The position numbers and the translations under genes are program-made. Source: CAYXDO01 sp964463485 (GTDB taxonomy: Bacteria; Myxococcota; Kuafuiibacteriia; Kuafuiibacteriales; Kuafuiibacteriaceae). From it: 32,988 bases of DNA. Position 1 is the first letter of the stretch, and each line of letters starts with the position of its first letter. Positions 1 to 8,636 of this stretch are shown here, in pieces. The notes under the pieces were generated by a model. That model was given only the letters and a program-made list of their open reading frames with translations, had not been told where the DNA came from and made no database searches. Where the stretch lies: positions 1-32,988 of the forward strand of contig CAYXDO010000128.1 of assembly GCA_964463485.1 (NCBI GenBank). The letters run 5' to 3'.

Positions 1-92
1 GACCTCCGACTCAGACCTCCGACTCAGACCTCCGACTCAGACTTCCGACTCAGACCTCCGACTCAGACCTCCGACTCAGACCTCCGACTCAG
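1..92. repeat. 13-bp tandem repeat array (7 units), cut by window edge
   Basis: Seven head-to-tail copies of GACCTCCGACTCA run from base 1; the fourth copy has one change (GACTTCC). The unit length is not a multiple of three, so the array cannot encode a constant peptide repeat and is probably non-coding. It ends where a dispersed repeat (GCGTAAGCTTCGCGGA) begins. Its true length is unknown because it starts at the window edge. Confidence 0.95.
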
Positions 93-139
93 CGTAAGCT
101 TCGCGGACGAACGAGCCTAGCGACAGAATCGCGAGCGGC
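92..139. repeat. Dispersed repeat, right-hand part (copy 1)
   Basis: The segment starting GCGTAAGCTTCGCGGACGA and continuing to about 139 is closely matched, with small indels, at 2046-2092. Its first half recurs at 25807-25823. The two long copies lie on either side of the glycosyltransferase gene in direct orientation. This copy lacks the hairpin half seen at 2021-2045. Confidence 0.8.
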
Positions 140-163
140 CCCGAGAGCGAGGCCCCGGCTGGG

Positions 164-1750
164 TCATCGAGCGAAGGTTATGACTTCGATCGGGCCGTAG
201 GTCGGGTCCTCGAAGCGAGAGACCGAGCGAGCTCCGTGCTCGGTCAAATATCGTTGGTAGCCCTCGAAATCCTGATGTCGTTCGGCTCCTGCGGGCCGCG
301 TCCTATCCAGATATCGCCGAAGGTACTGATCTATGATGATTGCCTTGGGGTGCAGTCGTTCGAGACCTTCGCGAAAGTCCAAGGGTCGCTCGGTGAAGCG
401 AGGTTGGGCCCAAAAAAAGAGGACCTGCCAGCTTCGGTACTCATCGGCGTGGGCAGGGAGCCCAACCCAGCACCGCGCCGGGCCGACGATGGGGCCGGCG
501 GGGAGGTGGGCCTCGAGCTCTCGTGAAAAGTCCGAGTAAGAAGTGGCGGAAGCTCCTGCCTCGAGCCTTCGAGCGCACCGCAGGCCCAACTCGAGGAGCG
601 CGGCGGCAACACACAGCGCGAAAGCGACTCGCGCGACTCTGCTACCTCGGAGCGAGCTCCAAATGGGTTCCAGGGTCGAGCCCGCCAACACACAAACGAA
701 CGGCCAATAGGCCACGACGTAATTCGGCATCTTGCGTTGAACGAGAAAGGCCAAGCTCAGACCAAACGAGAGGGTGACGAGCGCAATCGATCGGCCGGTA
801 GGGGATCGGCTTGTCCTGCGCAGGTGCGTCACGATTCCAAGCGGAATCGTGAGCGCGAACAGCAGGGAGCCGGGCCCTGGGCGGAGAAGTGCGCCGGAGT
901 ATCTCTCGGGCTCCGCGAGCAGGTTGCGAAGATAGAATCCGGGATCGGTAAACTCGAGGCGGTCCGAAAGGATACTCATCTGCGCTGAAAAGACAGGCCC
1001 GTTGTGGAAAGCGAGCGCGAGCCACGGTCCGAGGACGAGCGCGAAACCGAAGGCGATGAAGAGGAGTCCGACCGCGGGCGACGCGCGCCGGGGCCGGTCG
1101 AGGAGCCACGAGAGGAAGAAAGCTGGAAGAAAAAACGCGCCGTAGAGATGGGCCAGCGAGGCGGCGCCGAGGAGGGCCCCCGCACCGAGCAGCCAGCCGC
1201 GCGCGAGCTCCTCCCACTCGAGGGCACGCCACAGCGCGAGGGTGGCGGAAGCGGCCAAGGCCGGAACGAGGATGTCGTTCCTTCCAAAGCGGGCGTAGTC
1301 GACGAGCGGCGGCCCAAGGCCGTCGGCGCTGGGCGCGAATGGGACGGCGACGGCGAGCAGCGAGGCCACGACCGCCGCGCGATCTCCCGCCACGCGACGG
1401 GCGAGGGCGCCGGTGAGGAGGAAACACGTGAGCCCGAGCGAAAGGCCGAGCAGGCGAATGGGCCAGATCCCGAGGCCGAAAATCCAGAGAATCGGCGCCA
1501 AGACCAACTCATAAAGAGGGGGCGGAACGAAGCTCAGCTCGCCGAAGCCTGCAAAGCCGGTCAGAATATGAGTTGCAAGCCGCCCATGGGAGACGAGTGA
1601 GTAGGACGCGGACGCGGTCCAGGCTTCGTCGTGGTCGAAGGCAGGAACGGACCCCAGGTACGGAAGCGCGAGGAGTACGTAGACAGCTCCGAGCGGAATC
1701 TCGGGCCGACGAAGCCATCCCAGGAATGGCCTCATTGCTGGAAAATCCAT
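164..1750 (-). CDS. GT-C fold glycosyltransferase (PMT/ArnT-like integral membrane protein)
   Basis: This 528-aa protein has about ten hydrophobic segments and a short soluble C-terminal part. The first extracytoplasmic loop carries an Asp/Glu motif (FDHDEAW, residues 38-44), the place where GT-C enzymes such as PMT_2/ArnT hold the catalytic acid. A second loop has ARFGRNDIL, another typical acidic loop motif. Family members transfer a sugar from a polyprenyl-phosphate donor to protein, lipid A or another acceptor outside the cytoplasmic membrane; the acceptor here is unknown. The frame stays open upstream to 2074, but that extension is made of intergenic repeats, so I start at ATG 1750 (ATG 1735 is the alternative). 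The gene is flanked by direct copies of a roughly 45-bp dispersed repeat (92-139 and 2046-2092), and no neighbour suggests a pathway. Confidence 0.85.
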   Translation of the reverse strand: MDFPAMRPFLGWLRRPEIPLGAVYVLLALPYLGSVPAFDHDEAWTASASYSLVSHGRLATHILTGFAGFGELSFVPPPLYELVLAPILWIFGLGIWPIRLLGLSLGLTCFLLTGALARRVAGDRAAVVASLLAVAVPFAPSADGLGPPLVDYARFGRNDILVPALAASATLALWRALEWEELARGWLLGAGALLGAASLAHLYGAFFLPAFFLSWLLDRPRRASPAVGLLFIAFGFALVLGPWLALAFHNGPVFSAQMSILSDRLEFTDPGFYLRNLLAEPERYSGALLRPGPGSLLFALTIPLGIVTHLRRTSRSPTGRSIALVTLSFGLSLAFLVQRKMPNYVVAYWPFVCVLAGSTLEPIWSSLRGSRVARVAFALCVAAALLELGLRCARRLEAGASATSYSDFSRELEAHLPAGPIVGPARCWVGLPAHADEYRSWQVLFFWAQPRFTERPLDFREGLERLHPKAIIIDQYLRRYLDRTRPAGAERHQDFEGYQRYLTEHGARSVSRFEDPTYGPIEVITFAR

Positions 1751-1904
1751 CTCGACGTGGCCGCATGTACGCACGCGTCGAGCTTCGGGAGCCGATCCGT
1801 CCCACGTGACCACGCGAAGGGCACACCACCGATCATGGCGAACGCAACGAGACCTGCTCCAGCCATCGTCAGCGCACGATGCCATGACACGCGGGCCCAG
1901 TCCT

Positions 1905-2190
1905 GATTCCCAGCAGTGCCCCCGATTCCCAGCAGTGCCCCGATTCCCAGCAGTGCGCCCCCGATTCCCAGCAGTGCCAGGCACTGTCCGAAGTGTCGTA
2001 CTGCTAACACCGCTGGGACCCCTGGGAGCGCAGCCATCTTGGCTGCGCGTAAGCTTCGCGGACGAGCCTGGCATCAGAATCGAGAGCGACGCGTGCCTGG
2101 CCCTGTCCCGATTCCAGGGAGGGCCCTGTCCCGATTCCAGGGAGGCACTGTCCCCATTTCCAGTGCCCGATTCCGAGCAGTGCCTGGCCC
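1905..2190. repeat. Cluster of short GC-rich interspersed repeats
   Basis: The gap upstream of the glycosyltransferase (1751-2198) contains no convincing gene. It holds four copies of GATTCCCAGCAGTGCC (starting 1905, 1924, 1942, 1963), then GGCACTGTCCGAAG, and after an embedded hairpin repeat two copies of CCCTGTCCCGATTCCAGGG near 2101-2145 and further GGCACTGTCC/CAGTGCC pieces to 2190. The GGCACTGTCC core is shared with the arrays at 21686-21990 and 24160-24255, so I place them in one repeat family. The bases 1751-1904 show nothing recognisable. Confidence 0.85.
2021..2092. repeat. Dispersed hairpin repeat (copy 2, most complete)
   Basis: CCTGGGAGCGCAGCCATCTT leads into GGCTGCGCGTAAGCTTCGCG. 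The centre is an inverted repeat, CGCAGCC-atctt-GGCTGCG, able to form a 7-bp hairpin. Related copies are at 25781-25823, 27317-27350 and partially at 92-139 and 27371-27388. The arms co-vary: CAGCC/GGCTG here, CAGGC/GCCTG at 25781 and 27317. The form resembles REP-like elements. Confidence 0.85.
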
Positions 2191-2198
2191 TCCGCGAC

Positions 2199-4628
2199 TC
2201 ACCGACGCTCGATCTTCACCTCGAATACGCGCCCTCCCGGCGACCTGGCCCAAAACGCCCCGCCCGCCTCGATGACGTCGTCGACGGATCCTTCGAGCTC
2301 CAACCATCCGCCGGCCGGCGCCATCGAGAAGACGATGTTGCCTGTCGGCCCCTCTCCCGTCACGAGCGTCCGCCCGTCCCCGCTCGGCGTGGCCGACCGC
2401 AAGCCGTAGCTGCCGAGCGACGACCGAACCTCGGGCCTGGGTGTGCGGTCCCCGTCCTGGGTGTCGAGGTCCACGGCGGTAAAGAAGGACGTCGGCAGCG
2501 AATCGCGCGAGAACGCCCGGACCCGGTCGGGGCACTCGGCGACGACCGCCTGCGGCGCGTCGACGCGAAAGTGAGTTGCGACCGGTGGGTCGAGCCACGG
2601 TACGAGTCGCAGCAGGCCACCCTCGGGCGCCGACAGCTCGTCCACTCGACCCGTTGACGCCGCGAGCCAACTCACACCCATACTCGACGAAAAACGCGAC
2701 ATCGATACCAGCCCTCGAGGGGGATCGGTTTCGAAAGTCGTCGGGTCGTCCCACTCGAGCACGACCTCCACGGCCGAGCCGCGCCGGAGTCGCAGCAAGG
2801 TGGGCGGATCGCCCGCCGCCGCGACCAGGAGCTCTCCGGGCCCAGTCGCGGCCATCGTCGGCGCCCACGAGTCCCACCGGTCCGGCAACAGCGCCTTGCC
2901 GACGAAGTCTCCGACCTCGCCGGTCGACGCGTCCATCGACAGCACGCCGCTCGGCACTGCCGCGTACAAGAGCTCGCCGTCGGAGGCGAGCGCGCGCACG
3001 GGTTGACCAAACGACCCTTCGATCACAGTCTCCTCGGCCCCGAGCCGCGCTCGACGGCTTTCGTCGATCAGCCACGCCGCGCCGCCGTGCGAGACGAGCC
3101 GACCCTCACTCATCGGAAAAGCCGGGTCGCCATAGATCAGCCGACGCCCGCCCGCGACGTCGACCGTGTGAATCCGGAGCCATTGATCGAGCATCAGAGC
3201 GCGGCCGTTTTCGGATCGAATCCACCGCGACCCGCCCTCGACCTGTTCTCGACTCACGATCTGTCCATCCGCGAGCTCAAGCTGCAGGTCGGACGCGCCG
3301 TCGGTCAACACGAGCGCCACGTTCGACCGAACGGTCTGAGACCCGGCGCAAGCTCGCCCGGGAAACCGGCCGAGCTCGCGGAGCTCGACTGGCCCGCCTG
3401 CGATGGAGGCGGTCAGGACGCGCGCCGGCTCCGCCCCGCGACCTCCGCAGATGTAGATTTGGTTGCCGCTCGAGACGAGCACACCCGAGTTGTCCCAGCG
3501 ATCCAGCACGTGAAACTCGATCCCGATGTCTCCGGTCGTCGTCCTCATGGAGGTCGTGCCGATACTCAGGACCTCCCCCGGCTTGGGCGCTCGCTCGAAG
3601 ATCACGAAGCCCGGTCGAGTCTGCAGCGCGATCAGCCTGCCGTTCTGCAACACGGTCGCGTCGGCGAATCGCTCCTTGGGTCGGGGCGGAGAGATCTCCT
3701 TGCACGACCAATGGCTGAGCTCGCACACGATCAAGGACGCCACGGCGCTGCTGGCCTGCGTCGGGGACTCTCGCCTCCCCAGAATCGCGAAGACACCCGG
3801 GGACGGAAGGTACACGACCTTGGAGACCTCGGCGTCGAGCTGCTCTCGTGCTTGGATCGACATGTTGCGATCGCGGAGCTCGAGCTCGCTGAAGACGCGG
3901 CGCGTCCCCTCCCGGGCGACCAGGAAGTGCTCCGGGCTGGCCGCCATGGACAGGACGGAGCGTCCATCCGGGGAGCCAGCAAAGGCCTGGACCGCGCCGT
4001 CTGTACCCACGAGGAGCGCATCGGTGCGGCTGACCAACCCAACCGTTCCGTCGGCGAGCACGGCCGCATGCGTGCGCGGCGGGAGCCCTCCCGCCGGAAA
4101 GGCGAGGCGAGCCTCGATGCTCACCTCCGACTCGTCCGAGGTGGCTCGACATCCGCACTCCCTTCCGAAGCTCAAGAAAACTCTCCGGGCGGCCAGCGGC
4201 GCCAACTCAGCCGCCTCAGGCTCGGCAAACGTCGTTGTCCACGACGGCAGCGGGCAGACATCGCCCGGGAGCGGCGCGAGCACACCTAGCTGCTCGCCCA
4301 GCAGACAGCGCCCGCAGCCGATCCCTCGATCTTCGGCCCACACGGGGACCACCCCGTCCAACGCGCCTGGGTCGCGAGGAGCGATGCGAGCGCTGGGGAC
4401 GACGAACGCGGCGAAGAACTCTCCGGGCCTGTCGAGCTCCTGGGTCACGACACCTTCCGTCCCCCGAAACAGCTCGAGGTGCCGGCCCTCCCCGTCGGCT
4501 CCGAGCGACGCGACGATCACGAGGTCCCCGTCGGAGGCCGGCATTCGGAGCGTCCGGCCGGAGCAACTCAGGAGCACGAGCGAGGCGAGCTTCGCCGCGC
4601 TCGAACGACCCCGGCACCCAGACATCAT
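2199..4628 (-). CDS. Large exported lipoprotein, beta-propeller-like, function unknown
   Basis: An 809-aa protein with a short basic start, a hydrophobic stretch and a lipobox (LVLLSC, Cys22), so it should be exported and lipidated. The rest is beta-rich with recurring segments of the kind 'LVxSxGxxxxICGG', 'LLYAAVPSGVLSMDASTGEVG' and 'GPGELLVAAAGDPPTLLRL', which suggests WD40/PQQ-like propeller blades; I cannot assign a named family. Several Cys pairs lie in the N-terminal third (CGRCLLG, CGCRA), compatible with an oxidising compartment. ATG 4628 and ATG 4625 follow each other and a TTG sits at 4631; no strong ribosome-binding site decides between them. It follows the kinase gene on the same strand after 129 bases, so cotranscription is possible but not shown. 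Confidence 0.75.
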   Translation of the reverse strand: MMSGCRGRSSAAKLASLVLLSCSGRTLRMPASDGDLVIVASLGADGEGRHLELFRGTEGVVTQELDRPGEFFAAFVVPSARIAPRDPGALDGVVPVWAEDRGIGCGRCLLGEQLGVLAPLPGDVCPLPSWTTTFAEPEAAELAPLAARRVFLSFGRECGCRATSDESEVSIEARLAFPAGGLPPRTHAAVLADGTVGLVSRTDALLVGTDGAVQAFAGSPDGRSVLSMAASPEHFLVAREGTRRVFSELELRDRNMSIQAREQLDAEVSKVVYLPSPGVFAILGRRESPTQASSAVASLIVCELSHWSCKEISPPRPKERFADATVLQNGRLIALQTRPGFVIFERAPKPGEVLSIGTTSMRTTTGDIGIEFHVLDRWDNSGVLVSSGNQIYICGGRGAEPARVLTASIAGGPVELRELGRFPGRACAGSQTVRSNVALVLTDGASDLQLELADGQIVSREQVEGGSRWIRSENGRALMLDQWLRIHTVDVAGGRRLIYGDPAFPMSEGRLVSHGGAAWLIDESRRARLGAEETVIEGSFGQPVRALASDGELLYAAVPSGVLSMDASTGEVGDFVGKALLPDRWDSWAPTMAATGPGELLVAAAGDPPTLLRLRRGSAVEVVLEWDDPTTFETDPPRGLVSMSRFSSSMGVSWLAASTGRVDELSAPEGGLLRLVPWLDPPVATHFRVDAPQAVVAECPDRVRAFSRDSLPTSFFTAVDLDTQDGDRTPRPEVRSSLGSYGLRSATPSGDGRTLVTGEGPTGNIVFSMAPAGGWLELEGSVDDVIEAGGAFWARSPGGRVFEVKIERR

Positions 4629-4757
4629 CAAGAGCGGTTCATACCACGTCCGTGAGGTGGCGCGCTCGCGCGCCGGACCTGGGTTCAGGGAGACGAACTC
4701 ACCAGGGCCAAGGTGGGAGACTTCGCCTGCCGATGTTGGCTAGGACACCGCCCATAC

Positions 4758-6104
4758 TCAGTCGTCGAAGCTCCAGTCCTCGGATTCTCTCGTCCCTGAA
4801 TCCGGGCTCGGCGGTTCCCGCGCCGCCTCGCGCCGCCTCGGTTTGGGCTCCGACCGCACCACCCGCTTCTTCGAAGGTGACTTCGGCTCGACCTGAGGCG
4901 CCGGCGCGGGCGTAGGCCCCACGACCTCCTGCCTCGGATCCTCCGCCTCTTCGACGATCGGCCGCTCCGGCGCCCTGCTTTCGGCGGCGTCCTGCACCAG
5001 GAGGGTCCCGGCGTCGGGCGGCGCCCCGGCGAGTGTGACGACGAGGCCTCCGGCACCCACGAGCAGACCGACGAGCCCCACACCGACGAGCCCGACGACG
5101 ACCTCGCGGGGCCACTTCGAAGCTCGAACCTCCGCCGTCGGCCAGTCGATCGCGGCCAACTCATCCGCCATCGCCTCGGCCGTCGCGAACCGATCTGCGG
5201 GGTCGGGCCGCAGCGCGCGGTCGACCACCTGAGCGAGCTTCGTTGGAATGGGTTCCTTCGGAACCATCGGTGGCACTCTCCCCTCCCCAACCTGGGTGAG
5301 TACCTTGACCAAGGGGCCCGTGAAAGGCAGCGCGCCCGAGAGCGCTTCGTAGAGTGTGACTCCAACGGCCCAAAGGTCGGCCCGGCCGTCGACCTCGTTG
5401 GGCGAGTTCACTTGCTCCGGCGACATATAAGCGGGCGTGCCGAAGATCGCGCCCGTGCGCGTGAGCCGCTCCGCGGTCGGGTCGTCGAGCCTCTTGGCGA
5501 TACCGAAGTCGAGCAGCTTCACGCGGCGAGGTCGAGTCGGCGACGCCGCGAGCAGCATGACGTTGTCCGGCTTGATGTCCCGGTGCACGAGCCCCACGCG
5601 ATGGGCTGCCCCGAGCGCGCCGAGCAGCTCGATCACCACGCCGACGAGCTCCGGCGCAGGCAGCACCTTCAGGCTCTTGCGGAGCGACTCACCCACGAGC
5701 AGCTCCTGCACCATGTAGAGCGCTCCGTCGCCTTCCACCCCGAAATCCAACACGGTCACCACCCCGGGATGATCGAGCGACGCCACCAGCCGCGCTTCTC
5801 GCAAGAATCGCGCGACCTCTGCCTCGTGCGCGGCGCCGAGGTTCTTGATCATCTTGATCGCGACGGGCCGGTCGACGATCGGTTGTATGGAGCGGTACAC
5901 GCGGCCCATGCCCCCCTCGCCGATGACTCCGAGGATGGGATACTTCCCGCCGAGCGCGGTGCCCAGCAGAGGGTCTGCCGAGTACCGCGCGCGCTGGTCC
6001 GGCTCGATGAGGAAGAGCCTGTGCATCCGGCACTTGGGCGGGCGCGACCCATCCGGCGCGTGCTCACCGCAGGACGGACAAACGAGCTCGGCCTGGCCGT
6101 TCAA
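4758..6104 (-). CDS. Membrane Ser/Thr protein kinase with N-terminal zinc-ribbon-like motif
   Basis: A 448-aa eukaryotic-like (Hanks-type) kinase. A Cys/His motif (Cys9, Cys12, Cys25, His28) precedes the kinase domain, as in many myxobacterial kinases. All key residues are present: Gly-rich loop GEGGMGRV (62-69), Lys84, alpha-C Glu103, HRDIKPDN with catalytic Asp176, DFG 199-201 and SPE 228-230. A hydrophobic segment follows at about 335-360, then a Pro/Lys/Arg-rich tail of some 85 residues outside; no PASTA repeats. The open frame extends to 7001, but that part is antisense to the TPR/PEGA gene. The first usable in-frame start keeping the zinc motif is TTG 6104; ATG near residue 27 is the alternative but would remove it. 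It is transcribed divergently from the 6165 gene with only 60 bases between, so a shared promoter region is likely. Confidence 0.92.
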   Translation of the reverse strand: MNGQAELVCPSCGEHAPDGSRPPKCRMHRLFLIEPDQRARYSADPLLGTALGGKYPILGVIGEGGMGRVYRSIQPIVDRPVAIKMIKNLGAAHEAEVARFLREARLVASLDHPGVVTVLDFGVEGDGALYMVQELLVGESLRKSLKVLPAPELVGVVIELLGALGAAHRVGLVHRDIKPDNVMLLAASPTRPRRVKLLDFGIAKRLDDPTAERLTRTGAIFGTPAYMSPEQVNSPNEVDGRADLWAVGVTLYEALSGALPFTGPLVKVLTQVGEGRVPPMVPKEPIPTKLAQVVDRALRPDPADRFATAEAMADELAAIDWPTAEVRASKWPREVVVGLVGVGLVGLLVGAGGLVVTLAGAPPDAGTLLVQDAAESRAPERPIVEEAEDPRQEVVGPTPAPAPQVEPKSPSKKRVVRSEPKPRRREAAREPPSPDSGTRESEDWSFDD

Positions 6105-6164
6105 CGAGCCCGAGCTATAGCACTTCTTCGACGAAGCAGGCTCGAAACTGTGTAGACTGCGACC

Positions 6165-7004
6165 GTGCGCGGCACTCTGCTGGCGACCCTGCTCGCCTTG
6201 GGTTTGCCGCGCGCGGCGCGGGCGGAGGATGCCCACGATCTCTTCGAGCGTGGGCGGAGTCTCGCCCGGAAAGGCACCTACGAGGAGGCGCTCGAGCTCT
6301 TCGCGCGCGCCGCCGAGCTCGGCGACAACGACGCGATCGAGCTCGCGCGCGGACGCGTGCTCTTTCGCTTGGGCCGGTGCCGAGAGTCGAGCGCAGCCTA
6401 CGATCGCGCCCAGAGCGCTCCCCCCGCCGACCCCTCCAAGCGAGACGAGTTGCTTGCCCAACTCTCTCAGTACCGCAAGGACCTCTCGACCTGCCCAGGA
6501 ATCCTCGACGTCGAGTGCCCGGACGGGGCCGTGGTCGCGATCGACGGCGGCGTCCCCCGCCCATGCCCGATCAGGAGCCTCACCGTCGCCTCCGGCCTTC
6601 ACGAAATCCTCGTCATGGGTCCCGACATGGAGCTCCGAAGAGTCGTTCACGTGCCGGCCATGGAGTCCGCGCGCATCAAGGCCATACCGGCCAAGCCTGA
6701 GTCCGCGCCCGCTCCAGAAGTGTTCGCTGCCGCGCCAGGGCCGCCACTCACCCCGCCGACTCTGCCCCCGACCGAACCCACGCCCGTCCTGGCCTGGTCC
6801 TTGAGCGCCGCGACCGCAGGCCTGCTCGCTGCGGCCGTGGTGCTCGATGCGGCCGTAATCCCCTCCGCGATCGATGAGTTTCGTGGTCAACCCACCCTCG
6901 AGGCCCACGACCGCGCCGCCTCGTGGCAGCTCGCCGGCGGCGCAGCCTACGGCGCCGCCCTCGTCGCTGGCGGCTGCGCCCTCGTGGCATGGCTTGTCCA
7001 ATGA
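6165..7004 (+). CDS. Exported TPR/PEGA-type envelope protein
   Basis: A 279-aa protein with an N-terminal signal peptide ending ARA-ED (about residue 20). Residues 24-90 read as TPR-like helices (FERGRSLARKGTYEEALELF). Residues about 118-165 fit a PEGA domain (LDVECPDGAVVAIDGG ... GLHEILV), a small beta module common in myxobacterial surface proteins. A Pro-rich linker follows, then two hydrophobic segments near the C-terminus (SLSAATAGLLAAAVVLDAA and GGAAYGAALVAGGCALVAWL), a layout typical of myxobacterial 'PEGA domain' proteins. The start is GTG 6165. The stop TGA overlaps the ATG of the next gene (ATGA at 7001-7004), so the two are translationally coupled. Its position opposite a Ser/Thr kinase is also common for this type; the role is probably structural or signalling, but I cannot be more specific. 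Confidence 0.82.
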   Translation: MRGTLLATLLALGLPRAARAEDAHDLFERGRSLARKGTYEEALELFARAAELGDNDAIELARGRVLFRLGRCRESSAAYDRAQSAPPADPSKRDELLAQLSQYRKDLSTCPGILDVECPDGAVVAIDGGVPRPCPIRSLTVASGLHEILVMGPDMELRRVVHVPAMESARIKAIPAKPESAPAPEVFAAAPGPPLTPPTLPPTEPTPVLAWSLSAATAGLLAAAVVLDAAVIPSAIDEFRGQPTLEAHDRAASWQLAGGAAYGAALVAGGCALVAWLVQ

Positions 7005-8443
7005 CTCTCTTCGTGCGCCGAGCGCGGACCCCGACTCTCTTCCCGATTCTTTTCCCGATTCTTCTCCCGGTCGGCTTGCTCGCGAGCTGCCACGTCTTCG
7101 AGCCCCTCTCCAACTGCTCCACCGACGCCGACTGCGAGGAAGGCTTCGTCTGCAACCCCGACGCCCAGTTCTGCGAACACGCCGGACCCATCCTCATCGG
7201 CGTCACACTCGCACTCACAGGCGACATCGCGAGCTTCGGCCAGGCGATGCGCACCGGCATCGACGTCGCCGAGCAAATCATCGATGAGTCGGAGGGCGTG
7301 CTCGGGCGAGGCATCGACTTCATCGTCCTCGACGACGAGGGAACGACCGATGTCGCCGAACGCAATGTCCAAGCGCTGATCGAACGCGGCGTCGCCGGAG
7401 TCATCGGTCCGTTGAAGAGCGGTCAGGCGCTCGCGACTCAGGCACTCACCTTCGCTCACGAGCTCCTCCAAATCTCCCCAACCGCAGGGTCGCCTTCGCT
7501 CGGCTCGGCCCAGCCCGCCCACGCGCGGTTCTTCTTTCGAACCATCTCCACCATGAAGACGGGCTCCGGTGCGGCCATCGCGCGCTTCGCCCGCTCGGAT
7601 GCGCACGCCAAGTGCGCCCGCATGGCCATGATCTACACCGACGACGACACCGGCGCGGCGTTCGCGGAGGCCGTGCGCCCGCTGTTCGAGAAGGCCGGAG
7701 GCTGCGTGGTGATGGATCGGAAGATCCGCCCTGGGGTGCTCTTGTCGTATGACGAAGAGATCGGTGAGTTGATCGACCTTGCGCCGGACTGCGCGCTGCT
7801 CGTGGCTTGGCCCGAAGCGGGCGCCGCCATCGTGCGCGCCTTCAACGCCGAGGTCGCGCGTCGATCAGCCGTGTTCGATTTCTACTGGATGGGTACGACC
7901 GCCCTCCGGAGCAGCAAGTTCCTGGAGTCTGCCCGCGTCGATCCGGTCAGCCCCACGCCCAACGAGGCCGAAGGGTTCTTCGGCGGCGACACCGACTCGA
8001 CGCCGCCGTCGGTCGAGTACCGTCGCTTCAGAACGCTCTACAACGAAAAGCGCGGCCTCCCGCTCGAGCAGGAAACGCCCACGCTCGTCGCCAACACCTA
8101 CGACGCCGCATTGCTCCTCGCGCTCGCCATCCAGGCGGCCGGCACCACCCGAGATCGCCGCGCGCTTCGAGATGGGCTCTGGGCCGTCTCGAGCCCAGAC
8201 AACCCTGTGTTCGGACCCACCTCGCTCCCCGACGCCCTGGCTGCCCTCCGCCGTGGCGATCGCATTCACTACTCAGGTGCTTCGAGCCAACTCATCTTGG
8301 ACGAAACCGGCACACCGTCGAACCCGACCCTCGTCTGGAAAGTCGTGAACGGCGCGCTCGAGGTCGTCGAACGCTTCACCGAAGACGACGTCGAAGAGAT
8401 CATCACGCGGCCCCAGCAACCCAAGGACCCCGCGTGTCCTTGA
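7001..8443 (+). CDS. Branched-chain amino acid-type ABC substrate-binding lipoprotein (Peripla_BP_6/LivK-like)
   Basis: A 480-aa lipoprotein with lipobox LLASC (Cys30). After the anchor comes a compact Cys module, CSTDADCEEGFVCNPDAQFC, then a type I periplasmic-binding fold: IGVTLALTGDIASFGQAMRTGI, GVAGVIGPLKSG, LQISPTAGSPSL and FFRTISTM are the usual landmarks of the Leu/Ile/Val-binding family. Such proteins bind amino acids, amides or related ligands. No permease or ATPase gene is present nearby, so it may be an orphan sensor-type receptor; the ligand is unknown. I use ATG 7001, which overlaps the stop of the upstream gene; ATG 6989 is possible. The signal region is built from a repeated LFPI motif encoded by a repeated TTCCCGATTCTT. 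A hairpin terminator follows at 8493-8515. Confidence 0.88.
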   Translation: MTLFVRRARTPTLFPILFPILLPVGLLASCHVFEPLSNCSTDADCEEGFVCNPDAQFCEHAGPILIGVTLALTGDIASFGQAMRTGIDVAEQIIDESEGVLGRGIDFIVLDDEGTTDVAERNVQALIERGVAGVIGPLKSGQALATQALTFAHELLQISPTAGSPSLGSAQPAHARFFFRTISTMKTGSGAAIARFARSDAHAKCARMAMIYTDDDTGAAFAEAVRPLFEKAGGCVVMDRKIRPGVLLSYDEEIGELIDLAPDCALLVAWPEAGAAIVRAFNAEVARRSAVFDFYWMGTTALRSSKFLESARVDPVSPTPNEAEGFFGGDTDSTPPSVEYRRFRTLYNEKRGLPLEQETPTLVANTYDAALLLALAIQAAGTTRDRRALRDGLWAVSSPDNPVFGPTSLPDALAALRRGDRIHYSGASSQLILDETGTPSNPTLVWKVVNGALEVVERFTEDDVEEIITRPQQPKDPACP

Positions 8444-8492
8444 ACCCTCTGCCCGCCGAACATGACGATCGAACCCTCCCAAGGCAACATCC

Positions 8493-8515
8493 CGCGAACG
8501 CCTCGTTCGCGTTTT
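8493..8515 (+). terminator. Intrinsic terminator after the substrate-binding gene
   Basis: A perfect 8-bp stem CGCGAACG / CGTTCGCG with a CCT loop is followed by TTTT. It lies 50 bases after the stop at 8443 and before the next gene on the same strand at 8637, so it probably ends the two-gene 6165-8443 operon. Confidence 0.75.
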
Positions 8516-8636
8516 CGTGCCTGACATCGACGATGGCCGAGAGTTTCATACCTCCGCGCAGTCATTCCGTCGCCATCGCCGCCGAGAGCCACATACGTTG
8601 ACATCGCGTACCTGCCACATCACAAGCGTGGGACTG

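Noticed and set aside
1..92. Coding interpretation of the left-edge repeat
   Set aside because: The 13-bp unit shifts the frame at each copy, so no regular peptide would be made.
1004..1600. A 198-codon plus-strand frame opposite the glycosyltransferase
   Set aside because: Glu/Arg/Gly-rich antisense shadow of a membrane protein gene, with no ribosome-binding site or recognisable domain.
1751..2074. N-terminal extension of the glycosyltransferase frame
   Set aside because: The added residues are translations of the GATTCCCAGCAGTGCC and hairpin repeats; the hydrophobic core begins just after ATG 1750/1735.
6105..7001. N-terminal extension of the kinase frame to 7001
   Set aside because: It is antisense to the TPR/PEGA gene, has low-complexity composition and would place about 300 meaningless residues before the zinc-ribbon motif.
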